Shown piece by piece: positions 27,771-37,038 of a stretch of DNA of 64,000 nt. Location: assembly GCA_049889095.1 (NCBI GenBank), contig JBLJFK010000012.1. The stretch is one strand, 5' to 3'. Every line of letters begins with the position of its first letter. Positions within the stretch are counted from its first letter, which is position 1. The notes under the pieces are model-generated. The model was not told the origin of the DNA. It did not search any database and worked only from the letters and a program-made list of their open reading frames with translations. Made by a program: the position numbers and the translations under genes. Origin of the DNA: Ewingella sp049889095 (lineage in GTDB: Bacteria > Pseudomonadota > Gammaproteobacteria > Enterobacterales > Enterobacteriaceae).

Positions 27771-27775
27771 AACAT

Positions 27776-29881
27776 TTAGTTTCGGTTACGGCTGACTTTA
27801 ATGACATCCGGCATGATACGAATTTTCCGCATGATATTTGCCAGATGTACACGGTCGCGGGTGGTCAGGCGAATAAAGGCGCTGTAAACACGGCCGTCTT
27901 TCTCTTCAGTACTCAGGCTCTGAATATTAGACTGTGCTGCGTTAATCGCTGCCGTTAAATTCGCCAGCGCGCCTTGATGATTGAACATGTCGACTTTAAT
28001 TTCAGCGATAAACTCTTGATCCGTCTCTTGGTCATCCCAGTCGACCGCCATGAATTTTTCAGGCTCTTTCTGATAGCCGCGGATATTACGGCAGGACTCG
28101 TGGTGAACAACCAGACCTTTGCCTGGGCTGATGTGGGCAATAATCGGGTCACCAGGAATAGGGCGGCAACATTTGGCAAAAGTGATCAGCACGCCATCTG
28201 CACCTTTAATGGGCAGATTACGCGTTCCGCTGGTTGCCATGGACGATTGGTCACCCATCAGATTTTTGGCGACAACTATGCTCATGGCATTTCCCAGACC
28301 AATTTCTGCCAGCAGGTCATCCATGCTGGCGAGCTTCATGCGGTCCAGTTCATTCTTGATATTTTCTGGTGGAAGATCCGATATTTTCTTGCCACTGCCC
28401 AAGGCATGATTGAGTAAACGACGCCCAAGAGAAACGGAGTCATCACGTTTTAGATTCTTGAGCATCTGGCGAATTTTGGCACGTGCGCGTGAGCTCACTA
28501 CAAAATTAAGCCAGGCCGCATTCGGACGGGCGCCCGGCGCGGTAATTATTTCGATAGTCTGACCGCTGGTCAGTGGCTGCGACAGCGGATAAGGCTGGCG
28601 GTCAACGCGTGCACCGACGCAGGCATGACCGATGTCAGTGTGCACGGCGTAAGCGAAGTCTACAGGTGTGGCACCGGCCGGCAGTTCAACAATACGGCCT
28701 TCCGGCGTGAAGACGTAGATTTCATCCGGGAACAGGTCGGACTTAACGCTCTCGATAAATTCGAATGAGTTCCCTGCGCTTTGTTGCAGCTCCAGTAAAC
28801 TTTGTAACCAACGCTGCGCGCGAATTTGCGCCGTCGTGCTGTTCTCGCCATTCTCTTTATAGGCCCAATGCGCGGCAACCCCCATTTCTGCCATCTGATC
28901 CATGTCTTCAGTACGTATTTGAACCTCTACCGGAACGCCGTGCGGCCCGATAAGGGAGGTGTGCAGAGACTGATAGCCGTTGGCTTTTGGAATGGCAATA
29001 TAATCTTTAACTCTGCCCGGGCGTGGTTTATACAAGCTGTGAGCCTGACCCAATACGCGATAGCAGGTGTCGAGTTCTTTAACGATGACCCGGAAAGCGT
29101 AGATATCCATGATTGAATGGAAACGTTGCTCTTTTAAGTGCATCTTGCAGTAAATCGAATAGAGGTGTTTTTCCCGGCCACTGACCCGGCACTGAATTCC
29201 TGCCTCGGTTAGACGCCCCTCGATTTCAGAAAGAATCTTATGGATCATTTCCTTACGGTTACCACGCGCGGCTTTCACCACTTCTTTAATGACGCGATAA
29301 CGGTTCGGATAGAGTGCTTCAAAACCCAGCTCTTCAAGCTCGATTTTCAAGTGGTGAATACCCAAACGGTGTGCCAACGGGCTGTAAATTTCCAGCGTTT
29401 CACGAGCAATTCGGCGGCGCTTATCCGGGCGTAAAGATCCCAGAGTGCGCATATTATGGGTACGGTCGGCGAGTTTGATCAAAATGACGCGGATGTCTTG
29501 CACCATTGCCATGATCATCTTGCGGAAATTCTCTGCCTGGGCTTCTTTCTTATCGCGAAATTTCAACTTGTCCAGCTTCGAAACACCTTCAACCAGTTCG
29601 GCCACGCTTTTGCCGAACAGTTGTTCCATATCCTGATATGTTGCAGGCGTGTCTTCAATAACGTCGTGTAATAACGCCGCCATCAGAGTCTCGTGGTCGA
29701 GCCTCATTTCAGCCAAAATACAGGCTACCGCGACCGGGTGAGTAATATAGGGCTCACCGCTGGAGCGAGTCTGCCCCTCGTGCGCGTCCCGCGCAACGAG
29801 GTAAGCCTGCACTAGGCGCTTAATTTGCTCCTCCGGCAGGTATTTTTGAATCAGTTGATTCAGGCTTTCAAAGATGTACAA
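27776..29881 (-). CDS. spoT: bifunctional (p)ppGpp synthetase/hydrolase SpoT
   Basis: SpoT controls the stringent alarmone in response to carbon, lipid and iron stress. It has 701 aa (E. coli 702). It has an HD hydrolase domain with the His72-Asp73 pair (LLHDVIED), a weak synthetase domain (residues about 200-330), a TGS domain (EIYVFTPEGRIVELPAGATP), a helical and zinc-finger region (FAKCCRPIPGD) and a C-terminal ACT domain. It is downstream of rpoZ by 19 bases. Confidence 0.98.
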   Translation of the reverse strand: MYIFESLNQLIQKYLPEEQIKRLVQAYLVARDAHEGQTRSSGEPYITHPVAVACILAEMRLDHETLMAALLHDVIEDTPATYQDMEQLFGKSVAELVEGVSKLDKLKFRDKKEAQAENFRKMIMAMVQDIRVILIKLADRTHNMRTLGSLRPDKRRRIARETLEIYSPLAHRLGIHHLKIELEELGFEALYPNRYRVIKEVVKAARGNRKEMIHKILSEIEGRLTEAGIQCRVSGREKHLYSIYCKMHLKEQRFHSIMDIYAFRVIVKELDTCYRVLGQAHSLYKPRPGRVKDYIAIPKANGYQSLHTSLIGPHGVPVEVQIRTEDMDQMAEMGVAAHWAYKENGENSTTAQIRAQRWLQSLLELQQSAGNSFEFIESVKSDLFPDEIYVFTPEGRIVELPAGATPVDFAYAVHTDIGHACVGARVDRQPYPLSQPLTSGQTIEIITAPGARPNAAWLNFVVSSRARAKIRQMLKNLKRDDSVSLGRRLLNHALGSGKKISDLPPENIKNELDRMKLASMDDLLAEIGLGNAMSIVVAKNLMGDQSSMATSGTRNLPIKGADGVLITFAKCCRPIPGDPIIAHISPGKGLVVHHESCRNIRGYQKEPEKFMAVDWDDQETDQEFIAEIKVDMFNHQGALANLTAAINAAQSNIQSLSTEEKDGRVYSAFIRLTTRDRVHLANIMRKIRIMPDVIKVSRNRN

Positions 29882-29900
29882 GTGAGATCCGTTTCGTTAA

Positions 29901-30176
29901 TTAACGACGGCCTTCAGCGATAGCAGTAACTGCCTGAATCTCTGCGGCTTCCTGCTCTTGCTGCTCCTGACGATCGCGAACATCAAGGATCTTATTTGTG
30001 ATAAGGCCTTCTTCGATTTCGCGCAGGGCGATAACGGTAACTTTATCGTTTTCTTCAGCGACCAGCGGATCTTTACCACCGGATTGAAGCTGGCGTGCGC
30101 GGCGAGCAGCCACCAACACCAGGTCAAAACGATTACCAATTTTTTCTACAGCGTCTTGAACAGTTACGCGTGCCAT
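29901..30176 (-). CDS. rpoZ: RNA polymerase omega subunit
   Basis: Omega chaperones beta-prime into RNA polymerase and contributes to ppGpp binding site 1. It has 91 aa as in E. coli. It starts MARVTVQDAVEKIGNRF and contains LVLVAARRARQL and EEGLI. The reading frame is open 13 codons upstream, and the conserved methionine at 30176 is used. It is between gmk and spoT. Confidence 0.98.
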   Translation of the reverse strand: MARVTVQDAVEKIGNRFDLVLVAARRARQLQSGGKDPLVAEENDKVTVIALREIEEGLITNKILDVRDRQEQQEQEAAEIQAVTAIAEGRR

Positions 30177-30231
30177 ATTATGTGCTACTCCACAGGGTGA
30201 CGAAAGACTGGGCATAATACTGAAAGTGACT

Positions 30232-30855
30232 TCAGTCTGCCAATAGTTTGGTGATTAATCCTTCATGACGAAGCTTTTGACGGCTCAGACGAAGACGTTC
30301 GGCGCGAATAATGGTTTTTAAATCCGACAGGGCCAGATTAAAATCATCATTCACAATTAAATAGTCGTACTCAGCAAAGTGCTTCATTTCAGCAACGGCT
30401 TGCGCCATGCGTTTTGCTATGACTTCTTCACTGTCCTGACCACGGCCACGCAGACGGCGGTCAAGTTCGTCTTTCGACGGCGGCAGCACGAAGATACTGC
30501 GTGCCTGCGGCATTTTTTTCCGGATTTGCTGAGCACCCTGCCAGTCAATATCCAAAAACACGTCAACGCCCGAGGCTAAAACCTGCTCTATAGTTTCACG
30601 CGAGGTGCCGTAATAGTTACCAAAAACTTCCGCATGTTCCAGGAACGCGTCGTTTTCAATCATCCCGCAAAACTCTTCTTTAGAGACGAAGAAATAGTGA
30701 TCGCCATGTGTCTCACCCGGACGTACTGCGCGGGTCGTATGTGAAACAGAAACTTGGGTATCGTAAAGCGGTTGTGTTTTCAACAAAGCCTGAATCAGAC
30801 TTGATTTACCTGCTCCACTCGGTGCGGAAACAATATATAACGTGCCTTGGACCAT
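30232..30855 (-). CDS. gmk: guanylate kinase
   Basis: Gmk converts GMP plus ATP to GDP in the purine salvage and synthesis pathway. It has 207 aa as in E. coli. The P-loop is SAPSGAGKSSL near the N-terminus. The GMP-binding residues lie in SHTTRAVRPGE, and the lid carries RLRGRGQDSEE. It is the first gene of the gmk-rpoZ-spoT-trmH-recG group and divergent from ligB. Confidence 0.98.
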   Translation of the reverse strand: MVQGTLYIVSAPSGAGKSSLIQALLKTQPLYDTQVSVSHTTRAVRPGETHGDHYFFVSKEEFCGMIENDAFLEHAEVFGNYYGTSRETIEQVLASGVDVFLDIDWQGAQQIRKKMPQARSIFVLPPSKDELDRRLRGRGQDSEEVIAKRMAQAVAEMKHFAEYDYLIVNDDFNLALSDLKTIIRAERLRLSRQKLRHEGLITKLLAD

Positions 30856-31135
30856 GATGAAATTTCAACTGAATAGGTTGATGGGAATCTTGCGAAGAGT
30901 GATCTTCCGCACAGTATACACGCTAGCCGCTTCCGGTGCAGCGTTCAGACGTATTTCATCGTACCTGAGAACGTTATCACAGTGCAGGAGGTCATTTTCT
31001 CGCGTTACCTTCCAAAAATTCTTCTTATTGCTGCAACATCTATTAATGACAGGAATGCCGACTGCATCCTTCATACAAGCGGCTGGAAGAACCCGATGAT
31101 TCAGCGTTTACTTGTCCTCCACAAGGAGGTGCCCA

Positions 31136-32857
31136 ATGCGCCATATATTCAAGATGTTGCTGCTGTTATTGATTCATTCCTCTTGCCAGGCTGCGGATTG
31201 CCCGGACTGGCCACAGTCGCGTTTAAATGAGGAAACTCAAACCTTGGCTAAGCAGCTAGCGCAATGGGACGGTATTTATCATCAACAGGGTCAAAGCCCG
31301 ATAGACGATGAGTCATATGACAGTCTGCGTCTCAAAGAACGGTTTTGGCTGCAATGTGCCAAACAACCTGACTATGAGCCGAATCCTCCCCGTGTGATTG
31401 CATCAACCCGTCAGACTTTGGTGGTGCATCCGATTGCTCACACCGGTCTGAAGAAAATGCGGGATAAAGTTGCTTTGGTAAACTGGATGCATGGGCGCGA
31501 GGACCTGTGGGTTCAACCCAAAATTGATGGTGTTGCGGTTTCACTTATCTACCGTGAAGGCAAGCTGGTGGCGTTACTCAGTCGTGGAGATGGTAAGTTT
31601 GGTCAGGACTGGACGGATAAAGCGCCCTTCATTGCCGCAATTCCAGCCTCTATTGATGACAAGCGCGGGCTTCTAGTTTTGCAGGGTGAGCTCTATCTGA
31701 TGATGACCGGACATCAACAAAAGCTGGCGGGGGGCATGAATGCCCGTTCGAAAGTTGCGGGTGCTCTCATACGGCATTCTCCATCTGAACTCTTAAAACA
31801 GCTAGGTTTGTTCATTTGGTCCTGGCCCGATGGTCCACAAATTATGGAAAGTCGTCTGCCAGAGCTAACCCGCCTGGGTTTCGCGCAAACCGAAGTGTTC
31901 ACCAAGAAAGTGGCCTCAGTGAATGATGTGGCTAAATGGCGCGAAGCATGGTTCAGCTTACGGCTGCCTTTTGTCACCGATGGTGTGGTGATCCGCCAGA
32001 GTGAGGAACCCGCCGGGAAGTACTGGAAAAACAATACGGCAGACTGGGCTGTTGCCTGGAAATATCCGCCCGTCACAGCATCTACAGAAGTCACTGGCAT
32101 CGAAACGACATTGGGGCGGCGAGGAAAGATAACTGTCTTGCTCCATCTGAAGGAGATCAAAATCGATGACAAAAATGTTAGCAAAGTCAGTATTGGCTCT
32201 CTGGCGCGTCTTAACAAGTGGGATGTTGTCCCTGGCGATCAAGTTGTCATCGCCCTTGCCGGGCAAGGGATCCCGAGGTTAGACAGGGTTATTTGGCGCG
32301 TGAAAGACCGGACGTTACCCACTTTACCACAACCCCAAGATCACTCATCGCTTACCTGTTTTTTGCCTACTCCGGGCTGTCAGCAGCAATTTCTCTCCAG
32401 GCTTATCTGGCTAAGCGGACCCGAAGGACTGAACATGACGGGCCTTGGCGGTGCCACATGGCGCTCGTTGATTCAGCAGCAAAACGTCAGAAACATGGTC
32501 GATTGGTTGCAGTTGACGCCTGAGCTACTGAGTTCCGTTCCGGGTATTAGCCCCAAAATAGCGCAGAAGATTTTTGCGCAGTTGCAGCTGTCACGACAAA
32601 AAACATTCAGGCAGTGGCTCTCAGCCATTGGCTTCCCGGCATTTGCGGTCAATGAAGCGGCGACTTATAGAAACTGGTCCCGGGTCAAAGACGTCACGCC
32701 ATCTCAGTGGCGGCGTTCGACGGGTATAGGTGAGCGGCGGGTGGCTGACATTCTGGATTTCATAGGACACCCACAGGTAAAGGCGCTGACTCAGTTGTTA
32801 AGAGAGGAAAATGTACCCGCGTTTGTTGAGGCCAGCCCGTCAGGGATTGATGAATAA
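31136..32857 (+). CDS. ligB: NAD-dependent DNA ligase LigB
   Basis: This is a second NAD+-dependent DNA ligase (573 aa, E. coli 560). The catalytic lysine is Lys129 in QPKIDGVAVSL. Downstream are the nucleotide-binding motifs (SRGDG, FVTDGVVI, WAVAWKYPP), an OB-fold and a helix-hairpin-helix region. The BRCT domain of LigA is missing, as in E. coli LigB. A perfect AAGGAGGT (31123-31130) precedes the ATG at 31136, fixing the start. The first 20 residues (MRHIFKMLLLLLIHSSCQAA) look like a secretion signal, odd for a DNA ligase, although E. coli LigB has a similar hydrophobic start. Confidence 0.93.
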   Translation: MRHIFKMLLLLLIHSSCQAADCPDWPQSRLNEETQTLAKQLAQWDGIYHQQGQSPIDDESYDSLRLKERFWLQCAKQPDYEPNPPRVIASTRQTLVVHPIAHTGLKKMRDKVALVNWMHGREDLWVQPKIDGVAVSLIYREGKLVALLSRGDGKFGQDWTDKAPFIAAIPASIDDKRGLLVLQGELYLMMTGHQQKLAGGMNARSKVAGALIRHSPSELLKQLGLFIWSWPDGPQIMESRLPELTRLGFAQTEVFTKKVASVNDVAKWREAWFSLRLPFVTDGVVIRQSEEPAGKYWKNNTADWAVAWKYPPVTASTEVTGIETTLGRRGKITVLLHLKEIKIDDKNVSKVSIGSLARLNKWDVVPGDQVVIALAGQGIPRLDRVIWRVKDRTLPTLPQPQDHSSLTCFLPTPGCQQQFLSRLIWLSGPEGLNMTGLGGATWRSLIQQQNVRNMVDWLQLTPELLSSVPGISPKIAQKIFAQLQLSRQKTFRQWLSAIGFPAFAVNEAATYRNWSRVKDVTPSQWRRSTGIGERRVADILDFIGHPQVKALTQLLREENVPAFVEASPSGIDE

Positions 32858-32868
32858 AGTGTGGGCAA

Positions 32869-33486
32869 TTAGTGGTCTGAGTGCGGATAGTTGAATACGG
32901 GCAAAGCCAACCGAAAACGCAAGGCAACCAGACGTGCAATAAATCCTGCCAGCAGGGTAATAATCACCACCAGATTGTGTGGCAGTGTGAAATATTGCAG
33001 ACCGATGTAGATCCAGGCCGATCCAAAAGAGATACCTGCGTAAATCTCTTTCTGAAACACCAACGGGATTTGATTGCACAACATGTCGCGTAAAACACCA
33101 CCAAATACGCCGGTGATGACAGCGGAAACGGACGCGATAATAGCGCCATGCCCCATGTCGAGAGCAACCTGAGTACCAATAATTGAAAAGACCACCAAGC
33201 CTAAGGCATCAAGGACTAAGAACAGGCGGCGCAAATGGCGCATAAGCGGTGCCAGCAGAGTGGTCAGGATTGCGGCAGCGGCTACAATTACAATGTATTC
33301 GGGATGTTTTACCCAACCCAAAGGATAATGCCCCAGCAGCATGTCTCGCACCGAACCGCCGCCAATTGCCGTGGCCGAAGCGATAATGATCACGCCGAAG
33401 GTATCCATTTTACGACGCCCCGCCGCCAAAGCGCCGGTCATAGCTTCAGCAGTGATACCAATAATATAAAGAACGGTGAGCAACAT
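32869..33486 (-). CDS. yicG: YicG family inner membrane protein (UPF0126)
   Basis: This is a polytopic membrane protein of 205 aa, the E. coli YicG length. It consists of two similar UPF0126 repeats: GRRKMDTFGVIIIASATAIGGGSVRDMLLG in repeat 1 (described here in parts) and DALGLVVFSIIGTQ followed by GVFGGVLRDML in repeat 2. The fold is related to TRIC cation channels. The physiological role is not established. It converges on ligB. Confidence 0.9.
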   Translation of the reverse strand: MLLTVLYIIGITAEAMTGALAAGRRKMDTFGVIIIASATAIGGGSVRDMLLGHYPLGWVKHPEYIVIVAAAAILTTLLAPLMRHLRRLFLVLDALGLVVFSIIGTQVALDMGHGAIIASVSAVITGVFGGVLRDMLCNQIPLVFQKEIYAGISFGSAWIYIGLQYFTLPHNLVVIITLLAGFIARLVALRFRLALPVFNYPHSDH

Positions 33487-33863
33487 AGACTTTCGCAGGT
33501 CTTAATAAGGAAGATTTATCTCTGTTTAGGATAATGAGATTTGTATTGCAGTACGACTGAATTTTTCTTCCACACCTCCATTCGGATTATAAAAAATAAT
33601 GCATTTATCTTTTTTTCGCTTTTAATCTGGGGAATGAGATGAATGGTTTTATTTTTTCACATTAGAAATAATAGAAAATATCAAGATCACTTAATGCCGT
33701 TTGTGTTCACGGCGGTTCTTAATCTCACGCCTTCATCCATCACATTAACAATTTAAGCATGGTGAAAAGGTAACAGAAAGGTTACGATTATTAAAATTAA
33801 TCACTCATCACAAAATCAATCCATTACGAAGTAAATCACTGACGTACACGCCTGGAGGAATGC
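33487..33863. other. AT-rich intergenic region with candidate operator
   Basis: These 377 bases between divergent yicG and the TetR gene hold no credible ORF or RNA terminator. The region is visibly AT-richer than its neighbours. It contains a perfect inverted repeat GTAAC-AGAAAG-GTTAC at 33770-33785, about 80 bases before the TetR start. In E. coli the yicG-yicC interval carries dinD, which is absent here. Confidence 0.6.
33770..33785 (+). promoter_or_regulatory. candidate TetR-family operator
   Basis: GTAAC and GTTAC are exact inverted arms separated by six bases, a size suited to a TetR dimer half-site pair. It lies upstream of the regulator gene, where autoregulation is common. No binding data support it. 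Confidence 0.3.
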
Positions 33864-34484
33864 ATGAAACCTGATATTCCGGTTGCATTGACGCAGCGCG
33901 GACCAGCAGAACATGAACGGCGCGAACAGATCATAAATGCTGCTTTTGACCATTTCCGACACTACGGTTACGCCAAAACATCCGTCGCCGATCTGGCAAA
34001 GGCAATCGGTGTTTCCAGCGCATATATTTATAAGTTTTTTGAATCAAAACAGGCTATTGGCGAGGCAGTTTGTTCACAGCGCGTTGGCCAGATAGGCTTT
34101 GCCTTGCGTAAGATTGCCGATAGTAATGAGTCGGCGACATTACGCCTTCGCACTATCTTTAAGACGCTTATGAGCAAAAGTCTCGATCTGTTTTTCGAAG
34201 ACCGTAAGCTGCATGACATTGCCGCCGCCGCTGCGGCACAGCGCTGGACCTCTGCGCAAAATCATCGTGCTGAGGTATACAGTATTATCCAGCAGGTCAT
34301 CGTCGATGGGAGAGAATCAGGAGAGTTTGAGCGTAAAACGCCCCTGGATGAAGTCTGTCTGGCGATCACCAGCGCAATGACACCTTTTTCTCACCCGTTA
34401 ATGCTCGAGCAAAAGACGCCGGAGCAGTTAGAAGAGCGCGTGGTAGCTATCACTTCTCTGGTATTACGCAGTCTATCGAATTAA
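33864..34484 (+). CDS. TetR/AcrR family transcriptional regulator
   Basis: This 206-aa regulator has an N-terminal helix-turn-helix (IINAAFDHFRHYGYAKTSV, then DLAKAIGVSSAYIYKFFESK, residues about 23-65) and a variable C-terminal ligand domain. The ribosome-binding site GGAGG is strong. It precedes, in the same direction with a 153-bp gap, a FabF-type ketoacyl-ACP synthase, so control of that gene or of a lipid function is likely but inferred. It is not an E. coli gene of this locus, and the ligand is unknown. Confidence 0.85.
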   Translation: MKPDIPVALTQRGPAEHERREQIINAAFDHFRHYGYAKTSVADLAKAIGVSSAYIYKFFESKQAIGEAVCSQRVGQIGFALRKIADSNESATLRLRTIFKTLMSKSLDLFFEDRKLHDIAAAAAAQRWTSAQNHRAEVYSIIQQVIVDGRESGEFERKTPLDEVCLAITSAMTPFSHPLMLEQKTPEQLEERVVAITSLVLRSLSN

Positions 34485-34541
34485 CGACCGGGACAATATT
34501 TTCAGGGTTACGGGTTTGCAAAATCGTAATTCATCACATAC

Positions 34542-34558
34542 TGTCATCCGCTATGACA
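34542..34558 (+). promoter_or_regulatory. candidate operator before the KAS II gene
   Basis: TGTCAT-CCGCT-ATGACA is a perfect 6-bp inverted repeat in the tetR-fabF gap. It differs in sequence from the repeat at 33770, so both need not bind the same protein. Confidence 0.3.
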
Positions 34559-34637
34559 TAACTTCCTGCTGTTGCTGACTCATTTTTCAGCGATTCAGCG
34601 CATTAAATGAACGTAGAGAACGAAAGAGGAACATTTT

Positions 34638-35912
34638 ATGACTCATCGTCGAGTGGTTATTACCGGCATGGGGGCTGTGAGTCCTCTGGGCTGCGATATC
34701 GAAACTATCTGGAAACGTCTTCTGGCGGGCCAGTCGGGTATTCGTGTTTTGCCTGATGAAATCGTTGAAACCTTGTCGGTGAAAGTTGGCGGGCAAGTGT
34801 TAACCAAAGAGCAGGATCCTGAGTCAGGCTTTGAACCGGACCTGTTTGTCGTACCGAAAGACCAGAAAAAAATGGACCGTTTTATTCTGTTTGCCATGGC
34901 TGCTGCCGAGATGGCAATAACCAACGCTGGCTGGAAAGCAGAAACCGACGAGCAGCAGGAACGAACTGCAACCGTGATTGGTTCTGGTATTGGCGGCTTC
35001 CCGGCTATTGCCCATGCGGTGCGCACCAATGATAGCCGTGGACCTAAACGCTTGTCACCGTTCACTATTCCTTCATTTTTGGTGAATCTGGCTGCGGGCC
35101 AGGTTTCTATCAAGCATCATTTCAAAGGTCCAATTGGCGCACCGGTAACCGCTTGCGCCGCGGGTGTTCAGGCGATTGGCGATGCTGTGCGTTTGATTCG
35201 CAATGATGAGGCTGACGTGGCGTTGTGTGGTGGTGCAGAGGCGGCTATTGATACCGTGAGCCTGGGCGGGTTTGCAGCTGCCAAAGCCATGTCATCCGGC
35301 CATACAGATCATCCTGAAGAAGCCTCACGTCCTTTCGACAGTGCACGAGACGGCTTTGTCATGGGTGAAGGCGCAGGGATGTTGATTATTGAAGAGCTGG
35401 AACATGCTAAAGCGCGTGGCGCCACTATTCTGGCTGAAATAGTCGGTTACGGTACCAGCGGAGATGCTTACCATATGACCTCTGGTGCAGAGGATGGTAA
35501 CGGTGCAGGCCGTGCAATGAAGATTGCCCTGCGTCAGGCTGGCTTGCAGCCCTCCGATATTCAGCATCTTAATGCTCATGCAACGTCTACACCGGTCGGT
35601 GATATGGGTGAAATCAATGCGATTAAAACATTGTTTGGCACCGATGGAAAACTGGCAGTGACGTCGACCAAATCGGCAACCGGCCATTTACTTGGCGCGG
35701 CAGGTGGTCTGGAAACCATTTTCACCATTCTGGCTATCCGCGACCAAATCGTGCCGCCAACGCTGAATCTGGAAAATAAAGATCCGGCCGCCGAAGGCCT
35801 GAACATTATCGGCAACACTGCGCAGCCTCATGCAATCACTTATGCGCTGTCTAACGGTTTCGGCTTTGGTGGCGTCAATGCCTGCGTACTGTTGAAACGC
35901 TGGGCAAACTGA
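34638..35912 (+). CDS. beta-ketoacyl-ACP synthase II paralogue (FabF-like)
   Basis: This condensing enzyme of 424 aa should elongate acyl-ACP with malonyl-ACP. The thiolase-fold residues are complete: nucleophile Cys173 (VTACAAGVQ), His314 (NAHATSTPVGD), Lys345 and His350 (TKSATGHLLGAAGG), plus NGFGFGGVNA near the end. It stands apart from acpP, fabD and fabG. In enterobacteria the housekeeping fabF lies beside acpP, so this is an extra paralogue. A GAGG lies before the ATG. Substrate preference is unknown. It could serve fatty-acid remodelling or a special lipid under control of the upstream TetR. Confidence 0.88.
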   Translation: MTHRRVVITGMGAVSPLGCDIETIWKRLLAGQSGIRVLPDEIVETLSVKVGGQVLTKEQDPESGFEPDLFVVPKDQKKMDRFILFAMAAAEMAITNAGWKAETDEQQERTATVIGSGIGGFPAIAHAVRTNDSRGPKRLSPFTIPSFLVNLAAGQVSIKHHFKGPIGAPVTACAAGVQAIGDAVRLIRNDEADVALCGGAEAAIDTVSLGGFAAAKAMSSGHTDHPEEASRPFDSARDGFVMGEGAGMLIIEELEHAKARGATILAEIVGYGTSGDAYHMTSGAEDGNGAGRAMKIALRQAGLQPSDIQHLNAHATSTPVGDMGEINAIKTLFGTDGKLAVTSTKSATGHLLGAAGGLETIFTILAIRDQIVPPTLNLENKDPAAEGLNIIGNTAQPHAITYALSNGFGFGGVNACVLLKRWAN

Positions 35913-35937
35913 GTCGAGTCTTTTCGGCGATAAACGT

Positions 35938-35972
35938 AAAAAAGCCCGCGATGATGAAAGCGGGCTTTTTAT
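35938..35972 (+). terminator. bidirectional terminator KAS II/yicC
   Basis: AAAAAGCCCGC and GCGGGCTTTTT form an 11-bp stem around GATGATGAAA between the two convergent genes. Confidence 0.92.
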
Positions 35973-35991
35973 TGTTTTCAAGGAGCTAAAG

Positions 35992-36855
35992 TTACTCGAT
36001 ATTCTGAATCTGCTCACGCATTTGTTCAATCAGCACTTTCAACTCGATGGCTGACGTTGTGACATCAGAGTTGATCGACTTGGAGGCCAGGGTATTCGAC
36101 TCACGGTTGAATTCCTGCATCATGAAATCCAGACGGCGGCCGACGGCCTCTTCTTTCTTCATGATTTTGTGCGTTTCTTTGACATGCGCTTCCAGGCGGT
36201 CCAGCTCTTCAGCCACGTCAACGCGCTGTGCCATCAGAACCAGCTCTTGTTCCAGTCGTGTATTTTCCAACTGAACCTGCGCATCTTCCAGTTTGCTGAC
36301 CAGTCGTTCGCGCTGCCATTGCAGAATATTAGGCATTTGGGCACGGACTTTGACTACTTCGGCGCTGACGCCGTCGAGACGCTGTTCGATCATGACTTTC
36401 AGTGCAGCCCCTTCGCTTTCGCGGGCGGCGATGAAATCATCCAGCGCAGTTTCCAGTGCGAGCAGCAGTTCAGTGCTGATTGCATCGAGATCCTGTTCTT
36501 CCGCCAGCATTACGCCCGGCCAGCGCAGCACTTCCAGTGGATTAATTTCGCCTTCGTCGCTTTGCATTTTGACCCATTGAGCCGCCTGGACCAGCTGCTT
36601 CGCCAGCTTTTCATTCAATTGCAGAGCACTCTGCGCACCCGGATCGAGATCAAAACGCAGGTTACATTCGACTTTGCCGCGCGTCAGGCGGGCACGGATG
36701 CGTTCGCGCACGACCGGCTCCAGGCTGCGAAATTGCTCAGGCAGACGGATATAAGTTTCGAGATAACGTTGGTTTACTGAACGGAGTTCCCAGGCTGCGC
36801 TGCCCCAGTTACCCTTGATTTCGCGGCGGGCATAAGCGGTCATACTACGGATCAT
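35992..36855 (-). CDS. yicC: YicC family endoribonuclease
   Basis: This is a cytoplasmic protein of 287 aa, as in E. coli. It starts MIRSMTAYARREIKGNWG, the YicC N-terminal signature, and ends in the DUF1732 region (GRRLDFMMQEFNRESNTLASK). E. coli YicC has been reported to be an endoribonuclease affecting small RNA stability. It is encoded divergently from rph, as in E. coli. Confidence 0.94.
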   Translation of the reverse strand: MIRSMTAYARREIKGNWGSAAWELRSVNQRYLETYIRLPEQFRSLEPVVRERIRARLTRGKVECNLRFDLDPGAQSALQLNEKLAKQLVQAAQWVKMQSDEGEINPLEVLRWPGVMLAEEQDLDAISTELLLALETALDDFIAARESEGAALKVMIEQRLDGVSAEVVKVRAQMPNILQWQRERLVSKLEDAQVQLENTRLEQELVLMAQRVDVAEELDRLEAHVKETHKIMKKEEAVGRRLDFMMQEFNRESNTLASKSINSDVTTSAIELKVLIEQMREQIQNIE

Positions 36856-36939
36856 GTCTGCGTACCTGTTAATGTAAAGATGAAGCGATTATAGCTTCGC
36901 TGGGCGGGCCATGATAGGCATTACCTGATGAAGCCCGTA

Positions 36940-37038
36940 TATACCCGTCATCATTCAAGCTGCCTCTGCGTTGGCTGCCTTCATTTACCCCAGTCATTCA
37001 CTTGCCGCCTTGATGCAACTCAAATGATTTGAGGTATA
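36940..37038. repeat. palindromic intergenic repeat (YPAL/MITE-like)
   Basis: This 99-bp element starts TATACCCGTCATCATTCAAG and ends, read inverted, TATACCTCAAATCATTTGAG. The terminal inverted repeats pair imperfectly over about 25 bases, with GCTGC/GTTGC inside. Elements with this TATACCCGTCAT end and a TTGAA/TTCAA segment are scattered between genes in Yersinia, Serratia and relatives. I see no other copy in the window. Its right edge runs into the rph -10 box. Confidence 0.65.
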
